Below, one piece after another: positions 12,190-21,629 of a stretch of DNA of 64,000 bases. Under the pieces are notes generated by a model. It was given only the letters and a program-made list of their open reading frames with translations, was not told the DNA's origin and searched no databases. The stretch's first letter is position 1. Every line of letters begins with the position of its first letter. This DNA comes from Phragmites australis (lineage: Eukaryota; Streptophyta; Magnoliopsida; Poales; Poaceae), in assembly GCF_958298935.1 (NCBI RefSeq), contig NC_084922.1:49545958-49609957 (forward strand), given 5' to 3'. Made by a program: the position numbers and the translations under genes.

Positions 12190-13029
12190 AAGAACACACA
12201 AAGGTCCATCCCTTATGGTATACAACAAGTCAGGGAACTTCTTGGTGTCTCATGTGCCTTTGATCAAGTTGTGCAGGTTTGCCACCCAACTTTCTTTGTT
12301 TGTTAGTAAAAAGTGGACAGGTGATTTACTTAAGATCTACTATCTGGTGAACAGCGTTCCAAACACTCGGTAGGAGTACCATATTTTTCTGTCATCATTT
12401 TTTCTTTGGTTGAATAACACTGGGTAGATCTTACCTTGTTTAGTATCAGTGTCTACCTCTTTAAGTTGTGGTGAATAGCATTTGATACTTGTGGCAAATA
12501 GCATGACATGCACTGGAAACTTGAATGGGTTCAATATTGGTGGTAATAAGGCAACTTTCCGTTCATTAAAAGTTCAAGTGCCTTTCACAGAGTCCACTTT
12601 ATCTGTAAGCTTATATGTAAAGTATCTGATTTTTTTATCATATTCAGAAAAGCAGCTCATGGGAAAATGGCACAACGATGAACTCAAGTTGGGAACAAAA
12701 TGCAAGTGGTGGGAATGATTCTGATGATTTGGGAGGCTGGAATAATGGAGTTGTAGCAGCTGCAAAACAACCATCGGACAATTCACGAAATGCTGCTCTA
12801 GGTTCCCAAGGAACCACAAATTCAGATACAAAGCAATCAGGTTCTTGGGATGGCTGGAATGCTGCCCCTGAGGACTCATCGAGCACTGCTAAATGGAATG
12901 AGGCAATGATGAGAGGGGTTTGCCAATGCCAAGACAACACTTCGAACTAACAACTGAGGAGACAAGCATTCTTCTAGAAGTCGAGTCCATTGTGCTGTGT
13001 GTCAGAAGGATCTTTTGTGAAGCATGGTA
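12190..13029 (+). pseudogene. NRPE1: Degenerate fragment of RNA polymerase V largest subunit, inside the Harbinger element
   Basis: Four coding pieces in exon order can be read. 12190-12276 gives VKNTQRSIPYGIQQVRELLG and CAFDQVVQ. About 12440-12602 gives HLILVANSMTCTGNLNGFN and VQVPFTESTL. 12660-12905 gives Ser/Asn/Gly-rich sequence with Trp repeats (SSWEN, SSWEQ, LGGWNN, GSWDGWN). 12912-13028 gives HFELTTEETSILLEVESIV and VRRIF. The order polymerase C-terminus, WG/GW region, DeCL-like start is that of NRPE1, the Pol V subunit that recruits AGO4 in RNA-directed DNA methylation. There is a TAG just before HLILVA, a frame change between the Trp-rich and DeCL pieces, and a stop at 13027. Catalytic regions are absent. 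It ends in the DeCL domain, so it is a 3'-gene fragment and not a gene. Confidence 0.75.
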
Positions 13030-13079
13030 AATTAACTCATAATTTTTTTTTGTGCTTCATAGTATACAATCAACTTTTT

Positions 13080-13620
13080 AAGTATCTTTAAACAATGAAA
13101 AAAGTGTGACGTCAGACGTGATGTTTTACATGAAAGAATGTCATATGCAACACAGCTATCTGGTTTTATGTAATGATAGTGTGACGTGATGTTTTACATG
13201 AAAAAATGCCATATTCGAGAACTTAGCCAAATTCGACCTGCAGCTATACCAACATTGCATCATCTTCGAGGACTTAGTCAAATTCGACCTACATGAAAGA
13301 ATGGCATTGCCTTGCTCTCAAATGGTCATCGCTTACCTTTGTATGCCAAACTTGCGTTTAGCATATGCACATTTTCGAGGACTTAACCAAATTCGACTTA
13401 CAATGATACCAATAATGCATCATGATCGCATCCAAGGACTTAGCAAAATTCGGCTCAAGCACATATGACCTATAAAACTTTAGCCAAACTTACCTCATTC
13501 AAATAAATTACCTGAACAACGCTTCAAAATTTCCAAAAATTTAAGCTAATTTCAAATTTACACAAAATTAACATATACAACTTACATATAACAGTTTTAG
13601 GACTTAGCCAAATCCAATAT
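13080..13620 (+). repeat. Degenerate subterminal repeats of the Harbinger element
   Basis: A motif close to GAGGACTTAGCCAAATTCGA occurs at about 13208, 13266, 13376, 13433 and 13600, some copies followed by a CC-CTATACCAA..TGCATCAT block. A second pair, GTGATGTTTTACATGAAA, occurs at about 13118 and 13186. Clustered repeats near one terminus are often binding sites for transposon proteins. That role is inference. Confidence 0.6.
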
Positions 13621-13904
13621 TAGCAAACTCAACCTCACAGGGGTAAGCACACCGCTCCTCAGGTGCAAGGTCACCGTACTCTAATCATGCGGGTAACCAA
13701 TCACAATCTCAGCACTTTGCATTCGCTCATACAGCCTCAGATACAGCCAACCAAACAGAATCTCAGCTCAGCTTGCATCCACAGCTACAGCCAACCAAAC
13801 ACACTTCTTTTCTAAAATACAAATCCTCTCAGCCTATTTCCCCTCATCCAGAATATACACTGTAGATCTACAAAATCTCATGTGGACAACTAAACACACC
13901 CATG

Positions 13905-14765
13905 GTGGTTGGTGTGTCGCATCAGACGCATCAAATCAAATGCTTAAGCACAAGTACTAGCTAGCTGACCATTCATGCAGCAAGGACCATACATCTAAGT
14001 TAGCTCCTTGCCTCCTGTCCTGCATATGTACCATACATGTTTTTTAATAATGAAATAGTCTTATCCTGCCTCAGTATAAAAAAGATGCAGATAGCCGTTC
14101 AGTTATAACCACAGACCGATACACCACGAAGCAACCACTCGTCTTTTGGAAATGAATACATGGAAGAAGAAAAACGATCGAATGGCCACCGACAGAAGCT
14201 GCTGTCGACATGTACAGGTGCATAACAGGATCAGACCGACCGCACCTGGCTGTCAGCCTCCCTCAACAGTCCATGCATGCAGAACCTTCTGACCAACAAC
14301 ATCACACATGTCTGATCGACTAATATTAGTTACCTAATCCCCTTCCTCTACTTGACAAAAACGGCAAAACACATAAATTGCTAGCACTAATATATAACGC
14401 TTTGCTTACTATTATTCATTAATTTAAGAAAAAGCTAGGCGTAGCTCTACTGTTACAGAACAGTATGCGGATGAAACAATTGAATGTGCAACCGTGTGCT
14501 GTGCAGCTATAGCCTTCCGGCTAATCTTTCTATGGCTGGGCCATCTCTCCTTCAGAAAAGGGAGGACGTATAGGAAACCAGTCTGTCCATTTGATTCCAT
14601 TTAAAAAGGGAATCCAAGCGTGTAAAGACGATGCTGATGAGCTAGAGATCTAAACATTTCAGAGTGGTGCATGCATGCTTAGGCGAGGCACCTGAGCATC
14701 GGAAGAGGTAGCCAGAGTGCTTCAGAGTTACACATACAGATCAAGATCAAGGCACAACACAAGGT
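13905..14765. other. Spacer without a recognisable gene
   Basis: I see no coding exon. A weak TATA-like TTTAAAAAGG at about 14598-14607 could serve the small ORF at 14766. Confidence 0.4.
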
Positions 14766-14900
14766 ATGAAGCTCTTGTTCCAGTGTCCTTGCTGCTCGTG
14801 CTTCTGCTTCATGAAGGCCAGCAAGAGCCAAGGCCAGGATGCAGGTAACAAGGGCAGCGAGTTGCAAGGGGGAGTGGCAGGCAAAGCCATAGAGATGTAG
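14766..14900 (+). CDS. Possible small Cys-rich protein, 44 residues
   Basis: A short ORF starts MKLLFQCPCCSCFCFMKASK and continues as a Ser/Gly/Lys-rich tail ending at TAG 14898-14900. Six of the 44 residues are Cys and all fall within residues 7-14, a pattern seen in small plant proteins that may be palmitoylated at a membrane. A TTTAAAAAGG box lies about 160 bp upstream. I do not recognise a named family. Chance is the main alternative at this length, but the cysteine block is not what low-complexity DNA would give. Confidence 0.4.
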   Translation: MKLLFQCPCCSCFCFMKASKSQGQDAGNKGSELQGGVAGKAIEM

Positions 14901-15159
14901 CTTAATTTGGTTTGAACCATGCGTGCTCAGTGCCTCGGTCAGTGCTGCTCTTTCAGCCCACCAGTTTGATGTTTATTTCACATGATTATGTCGCGCATGC
15001 TTCGCGCTGTGAATTTGTACTGTAGTTGCCCTCATCTTCGTTTGGAATTCCTTTCAGAACTATGAATTTTAGTGTTGTGTGTGTGGCTTCATGCTGTGTC
15101 ACTAGACCTACTCCAGTCGATGAAAGCAGCAATATTTTTGTCCAATTAATCGCCTCCCT

Positions 15160-15515
15160 TTTTTGTTTGTTTGTTCAATTTAGTACTGCTATGTTTCTAC
15201 TAGCATTGCTGATTATAGTCCATGGACGACTAAACTTGCGGGAGAAATCGAGGAACAAGAATGGGTAAAATAGAGTGATCGATTTGGGGGTCGTGATCTG
15301 CGCAGCTGCATATAGGCAAGACAAAAAGCGTGCACATATTCAGACTTCATAGTACCGAAGGATGATAATGGACACACGCTTCCCTCCGGTAAACCGATCG
15401 TCTCCCTTATATCTGCTGCTTCTTCAATTTACTTTGCTTCTATTAGCATCGATAATTAGTCCATGGGCGGATGAGTAAGCTTGCGGCGAAATTAAAGGAA
15501 AGAGAACAGTGTGGT
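15160..15515 (+). repeat. Diverged direct duplication around a spacer
   Basis: The stretch around 15170-15250 (TTCAATTTAGTACTGC, TTCTACTAGCATTGCTGATT, AGTCCATGGACG, CTTGCGGGAGAAAT) recurs at 15422-15495 with substitutions (TTCAATTTACTTTGC, TTCTATTAGCATCGATAATT, AGTCCATGGGCG, CTTGCGGCGAAATT). No gene is involved. Confidence 0.6.
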
Positions 15516-15520
15516 CAAAC

Positions 15521-15522
<2 letters not shown>

Positions 15523-15579
<57 letters not shown>
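15523..15579 (+). repeat. (GA)n microsatellite
   Basis: This is a perfect run of about 28 GA dinucleotides. The Glu-Arg reading frame through it is an artefact. Confidence 0.97.
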
Positions 15580-15583
<4 letters not shown>

Positions 15584-17534
15584 ATTTGATCGGTTCGTCT
15601 TTTGCTGTCAATGCAGGTGGTATCTGGAGAGAAGGTGGCGCCATGTATTATGGTTCACTGGCTGTTCTCTGTTCTTGTTACGGCGATATATATGGCCATC
15701 TAAAAAAGAAAAAGAAACGATATATATGCGTTGCATGAGATCATCTAAGACGACAGAAAAAAACGATATATATGTTTTGGATGGTTAGGCATCTTTGACT
15801 TAAATCATACTTATTCTGTTAAGATTAAGCATTCTGCTTTGCGTGTTTCATGCATGTGTAGAGGAAGCATCGGAACATATGAAATTTCTGTTTTATGGGT
15901 GCCCGTGACTTAGAAAGTTACGGCCCATCTAACATCCCAAGCACGGCCCACTCAGAGTTAGAGTTCAAGGTTAGAGGACAGTAGCCCAAGTTGACAAATG
16001 TAGAGGAGGTTTAAGGGGCGGCAACAGGCAAGGTGGAAGTAGTGGGTGTGGATGTGGGCGGCTGAGGCCGGACGGCAGGAGCGCCACTGGCCGGGCGGTG
16101 GAGAACCGTCGGTGGGTGATGGTGGCAAGGAGCTGTCGGAGACGGTGGAGGACGACGGAGTGGGGCGAGCACGTCAAGGGTTGCCGAAGGTGAGAAAAAA
16201 AGAGGGACGGATGACGAGGAGCACGTCGAGGGAGCCAAAGCCAGAGCTGAAGATGGGCAAGTCGAGAAAGTTGGAGCCGGAGCCAGAGACGAGAAGAGCC
16301 GGAGCTAAGGCTAAGTGCGGAGGGTTGTCGTTTAGCTTTCAAAATTCGCGTGCGCGAGAATTAGCACGCCCGCAGCAACTGAACTTGGGCCACAGCAGTT
16401 CCCGTCCATACTTAATTACAAAGTTCAAGTGTAGTTCACTCATCAGATGAATCAGTAAAGGTGATACATGCATATATAAACCATAATATTGCTATGCTCT
16501 GCTATCTGTGGTTAAAATTGCTATGCGGTACTAGACCGGTCATCTAGTGATTACTAGTAAGCTCGCACGTGAAATCCACTTACTTATACTAAGGATAAAT
16601 ACCAAATAATCTAATATATCAATCCATGTCTATAAATTAAGTATTAAAATAAATAAATAACAATAGTACATTAATCATTTGAAATTTATCTCTGATAAAA
16701 TTGATCGTGCCATACCTAGTGGGAGCAATGAAATATTACAAAACATATTTTAACAAAGTATATGATTACTAATAGCAAATTATAGGATTTGACAAAGTAT
16801 ATGATCTCTGCCAATTATAGGATTTGACACAGATAGAGGGAGGGAAAATAAAACTTAGTATATTCCCATATATAATTTTGAGCTTTTCTATGAAAATAAT
16901 AGTGATGTGATCTAGAATCCAATATTATATTGATCAACTGCCAATTGTACGGTTATTTCAAACTTATCTCTCAGCTGCAAAGACAACTGTCCCGTTATAA
17001 TGACAAAACATCACATACTGTAAAAACTATTTTTGTCCAACAATTTTGAGACTTGTCAGTAACAAACTGCAAATAAACCGCAACTCGCATCTCGCATGCA
17101 GACGTTCACCCATCAGACACTCATAAACCAAGTACCCAACCCAGGCGCCTTCTACCTTTGATACCTTCGGGAGCATCCTACTTGTACTAGAGCCGGTGAT
17201 GATGCACATGCATACCTTGCACCGGCCACCGGATTCCAGACCTCAAATCCTGATGAAACGCCGACGATCACCGGACTCGATCGCTCCATGTTGCCTCCGT
17301 GAGACCACTGCCGCGCGCGCATCTCACAGCCTCGCATAAGCACGGCCGTGAAACTGTTGCCATGCGCGGCTGCATCGGTGAGCACGTACGTACGTACGTC
17401 GGTACGTGACACACACGTCGATCGTGAAAATTAAGCTGCAAGTCAAGACGTCATGCATGTGATGGATTGCAAACTAACTAAATAAGCTGGAAATTAAATG
17501 GAAAGAAATTAGCTAGCTAGATAGAGCAGCTGCA
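15580..17534. other. Spacer without a supportable gene
   Basis: 15990-16350 is GC-rich and gives open frames of Leu/Pro/Arg or Gly/Arg-rich composition on both strands, without a recognisable domain, and is bounded by AT-rich DNA. 16550-17010 is very AT-rich. 17378-17400 has a run of ACGT repeats. Confidence 0.4.
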
Positions 17535-17884
17535 TGTTAGAAACCCACTCGACCAAGCACTCCAATCAATCACAAGAACACTGGATTCACACCAGTTCAG
17601 AGTGTCTATTACTGCTAGCAAGCCAAATCACAGAAACGGGATACAATCTGGGAAAAGATAGAAGCATAAACGGGAAGAGCAGTCTAGGCTAGGTAGGAGA
17701 AGAACACAGGGAGGGGAAAACAGCAGAGGAAGGATCGGGAAGACAACTCAGGGGAAGGGGAGGACTTGGCTTGAGGAGGAAGAAGGTGTTCTGGTTCTGA
17801 TTCTTTTCTCCCCTGTGCTGGACGGTTCGGTCCCTTTTGTAGCCGATGGCCCAGCCATGCGCCAGCCTGGAGTCAGCCTTAACA
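17535..17884 (-). mobile_element. LTR of an LTR retrotransposon with adjoining polypurine tract
   Basis: Read on the minus strand the 350-bp stretch begins TGTTAAGGCTGAC and ends GTTTCTAACA, the TG...CA ends of an LTR. Immediately upstream on the same strand (17898-17885) is the purine tract TTAAGAGGAAGGGAA, the usual primer site just before a 3' LTR, preceded by GAGGGCAAGTCGTATTT as in the tail of many grass gypsy elements. A TACAAAAGGG promoter-like box lies inside it. The flanks do not show a matching 5-bp repeat, so this is the 3' end of a longer, truncated element and not a clean solo LTR. Confidence 0.65.
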
Positions 17885-17955
17885 TTCCCTTCCTCTTAAA
17901 ATACGACTTGCCCTCAAGCCGTTGCCGTCACGCCGCCAGAGTTCCATGGAATGTC

Positions 17956-19055
17956 CTAGTTGGTTAGGTCGATGGTGATCAGGCCAGCACTGCACCCCAT
18001 GCTATCAGACACGTCCTTCACCGTGTTGATGTCATTGTGCACTCTGATGTCCCTTGTCTGGAACACATATGCGGGCCCTGCAATGCCGTTGCCGAGGTCC
18101 TCTGGGAGCAGCTTGTCTAGGTCCGCATCCGTTGAATGTTTCGCCCCGTCCGGAGCACTGGCGCTTGACTCGACAGTGGGCGGGCCCCATAGGACCCACA
18201 GGAAGCTATGGCTGCAGTGCTCAAGTGTGGCGGTGATCTCCACATCCTTGTCGTTGTGCTTCGCCTCGCATCGCCGTAGCAAGTCCTCCAAGGCGTGCCG
18301 CCCTGTGCCCAACAACACCAACTGCACGTCCTACCTGGCGATCCACAGTATCGTGTTGACGATGAAGTTGACACCCTTCTAGTGTCTAGCCGCCCAATGA
18401 GCGGCACGTCGTCGTGTTCCTGTAGCCCCAACTGCTGTTGCAGGGCGACCTTGCCTTGGCACTTGCCGGTATATATCCAATGTCTCGAACGTGTAGTTGG
18501 TGTAGCCGTCATAGTGTAGGTGCTTGAACCAATCTAATAGTGTGCACTTATTGATGGTAGTCAACGAATGCATGTCTTGCACCAGCTATCGGTGGTGATA
18601 GTCCAACCCATACCATCGCTGAAGAGGACGATGTTTTTCCTAGTAACGTTAACCGTCTCAACGTAAGTACCAGCTTTGATGTAGACAACATACTTGGACT
18701 TTCCATTGGGCGCGTCGGCCAAGGCCTGCACGATGGTGGTGTGATGGGAGCTGTCATCCTTGGCCACGACGACATCAACCCTAGTGCTGAGGCCCGTGAG
18801 GCGTCGGAACCTCAGCTGTGCCCACTTTAGCATGGGCACCATGACTGGCCACGACGATGTTGAGTCATGGTGCAGGGTGGTAGATTTGGATGCACCGCTC
18901 ACATGGCAAACAAGCGGCAACGTCATCGTGAGAAGCAAAAGCGTGTTCTTGCCGATTGCCATACTCTCAACTGATTGATGTGGCTTGCTAGTGTTGCTCG
19001 ATACATCCATCAGATTATCGCACGATGGAATTGGACCAGGGTGGCATGCGTCCAT
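17956..19055 (-). pseudogene. Mosaic of host-gene fragments: pectinesterase, starch synthase II, UDP-glycosyltransferase, perhaps KCS
   Basis: Read right to left, 19055-18561 is an open frame with a hydrophobic segment (TLLLLTMTLPLVCHVSG). It is followed by the start of a pectinesterase catalytic domain (VDVVVAKDD, TTIVQALADAPNGKSKYVVY, IKAGTYVETVNVTRKN). From about 18540 to 18240 come starch synthase II pieces in three frames (YDGYTNYTFETLDI, GKVALQQQLGL, HDDVPLIG, then DVQLVLLGTGRHALEDLLRR). From about 18245 to 18070 comes a UDP-glycosyltransferase piece (HSFLWVLWGPPTVES, STDADLDKLLPE). The end, SMGCSAGLITIDLTN, resembles the active-site loop of 3-ketoacyl-CoA synthases. Frame changes and an internal TAG show it is not one functional protein. 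It lies directly beside the polypurine tract and LTR at 17535-17898, suggesting capture by a retroelement. A Pack-MULE or Helitron origin is the alternative. Confidence 0.75.
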
Positions 19056-20560
19056 ATGGACGTGGAGCGACGGTGGAGGCAGGAGGTGTGGGGATTAGAA
19101 GGAAATGATATGGAAGGAGACATCTAATATGGAAGACAAACAATAGGTGATTGATAGTATTTTTAGAATGAAAATGGAATCTAATTTTGTATGGTGACTA
19201 TTTGATCAACTCGGATGGACAATGAAGATCGTCCGAATTTACCATAACTGATGAATTATATAGGAATATAGATATAGTATAATTAGGATATGATGATGCA
19301 ATTACACTGTCTTACTGTGATGGCCATATATACGGACTAAGTAGTCCTTCTTTTAGAATATTATAGTTATTCCATGACATACCAAGTCGATATTTGTCTA
19401 TTTATCATCTGGCTTTGCCCCTAAGAGCGAGTTCCCCTTCTCTGCCATCGGCAGATGGGCATTCTATGCGTTGGAGAAGTGACATTTTAAGGGCATTCTA
19501 TGTGTTGGAGGGAAGGGGCAAATGCCCCCCCCCCACACGTATACGAAGAAGTGTTCTCGCTATATAATGAGATTTTGTCATAAAAAATAATTGCATTAAA
19601 AGGACCCACTTGTCATTAAGTAAGGACCTTCACACGTATTCATTACATCTATGCAAATGAGCATTTAGGATGATTTATAGTGATCTATCTGCATAGTTGA
19701 GGTGGCTAAATAATATGCACGGCCATGTATTTGAGCAGGCTTGATTTTTCTTTATACTTGAACAAACATGGAGCTAGTGCCATATGTTTACGTGAAACAT
19801 TTAACTAGTGTCTGCTATCTCACGTACTTGGTTGGCTGGCTAAGATGCACGCATGCAAGTACCTAGGCTTAATGTTTATGCTCCAGTACATATGTATGTG
19901 TTCAAATACGTGCTCACCTCGATACATATTATATACCTGAGCCCATAAGTTGGCCAGTACAGCCCAGAAGCTTCTAAAACATGATGTCATCTCCATCTCA
20001 CGCACACAACTATCCTAGAGCCAACAAACTCCATCTTCTTGCTACTACACACATAATCGTCTGCCTCCGATTTTGGTTTGAGCTCTACCAGCGACCAGTG
20101 ACCTCGCCGATGACATCATGTAAGAGTTGAGAAGATGCATATGATTTCTGTGAAGAGTTGAGAAAATCAAATGTAATTTTTTGTTAAATAAACGGCCTAT
20201 AAATTTTGGCCCAACCCGCACGGGAGAAGGGTGGACGACCTACAAAATTTAAAACGGTCATGTATTTTTAATAATTTAAAGAAATGAAATATATAAAAAA
20301 ATCCGCCAGTCGAACGAAAGGAAGACAGATGACGCCCAACCTCCTCCCCCACCTGCAATCAAATCAATGTTTGATTTTGTACTGCTGTACTGTTTTATAA
20401 TTAATCGGCCTGCAGCAATCAAATCAACGTTTGGACTGTTCGTTAGCGAGAGAAGGAAAACATGCTACAAAGAGCTCGGCCCCTCGGATGAATCTGCATA
20501 TGTTGTTTGAGCGGTTATATTATGATGCGGTATTCAAAGATACAACATAAAACACGAAAA
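19056..20560. other. Spacer without a gene
   Basis: There is a short repeated phrase GGGCATTCTATG(C/T)GTTGGAG at about 19457 and 19491, and a run of ten C at about 19527. No exon is recognisable on either strand. Confidence 0.4.
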
Positions 20561-20599
20561 ACTAAAACAATTTAGTCAATAATATCTCAAAATGCAATG

Positions 20600-21060
20600 A
20601 TTATGTAGAATCACGTAGAAACAGTTCAAAGTATACTAGGGAACCATTCAAAATATATCTGGTTAGAACGATGAAATAGTAGCATGGAAACAATTCAATT
20701 GTTCTACGGGAACAATGCAATAATAGCATGAGAACAAATCAAAACATATTACGGGAATATCTAAAAACATATATATTAAAGGAACAATTAAATTAGTACC
20801 ACGAGAACAATTCAAAACATACCGTGAGACATCTAAAAAATTATATTGGAGGAACAATTAAATTCTACCATGGAACAATGCAATTGTACCACGAGAACAA
20901 TTCAAAACATATCACGGGGACATCTCAAAAAAAATATTAGAGGAAAAATAAATTTCACTAGGAAAAAGTGCAACTATGTCATGTAAATAATTCAAAATGT
21001 ATTGAAGGAACAAGCAAATTCTTCTACATGAATAATGCAATTGTACCATAAATACACCAT
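20600..21060. repeat. Degenerate AT-rich tandem repeat block
   Basis: The phrases ACGAGAACAATTCAAAACAT, ACATCTAAAAA-ATATAT and GGAACAATTAAAT recur in the same order, clearest at about 20727-20790, 20799-20880 and 20890-20960, with weaker copies on both sides. Unit length varies from about 70 to 90 bp. I do not recognise the family. Confidence 0.6.
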
Positions 21061-21629
21061 GAAAAAGTCCTAAGAATACTAAAATAATAAAAAGTAAGTG
21101 TACGAAAGTGAACAAAATTTCATAAAAAACTAACATTAATTAGTGAAGAAAGAAATACAGTATGCATAGAAATGGACGGTAAAAAAAGGAAGAAGATACC
21201 TGGGCTAAAAATGCATATTATCTAGGCCCAACACCTGTAAAGAAGAAGAAAATCAGCAGCCCACGAGCGAGGAAGGACACACCAGGGCTTGGAGAATGCG
21301 CGGAGGGGTGGGCGGCGCTCGTCTTCCCACCGCCTGTGCGGACCGGATGGTTGCCGGCATATAGTCGGTCCCACTCCCCCACCGCGCGTCCGCGCCGCTC
21401 TCGCCGCCGCATCTACCTTCCTTGTCGTTGGCCCGGCCTTTCTCTCTGCCGTGGTGGGAGAAGCGACTCGTGCGCGCGCTCGGCCTAGAAATTGAGCACG
21501 GAGGCGGGGGCGGCGGCTCTCCGGGGTGTGGAAGGTGCCGAGCCGCACGAGGGTGCCGCCGTTCCGAGTCGCCAAACCGGGGCCGTAGCTGTGGGGTTTT
21601 TTGGTCGGGTGGTGGGCAAGCAGAGAGCG

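Larger units (their letters stand above)
7352..13901 (+). mobile_element. PIF/Harbinger DNA transposon, about 6.55 kb
   Basis: The ends are GGGCGTGTTTGGTTGAGC on the left and, read on the other strand, GGGTGTGTTTAGTTGTCC on the right. This imperfect terminal inverted repeat is of the GGG-N-TGTTTGGTT type typical of PIF/Harbinger elements. A 3-bp direct repeat ATG flanks it at 7349-7351 and 13902-13904. Inside are a DDE_Tnp_4-type transposase (9100-10432), a Myb/SANT-like ORF (10630-11667) in the same orientation, and a degenerate NRPE1 fragment (about 12190-13029). The 7540-8170 part is GC-rich and looks like an untranslated leader with its own splice donors. ATG is not the usual TWA target, so the exact ends could be off by a base or two. 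Confidence 0.85.

Noticed and set aside
15971..16450. GC-rich ORFs on both strands
   Set aside because: Composition is Leu/Pro/Arg or Gly/Arg without a domain, and nothing splices to them. They may be part of an unidentified transposon.
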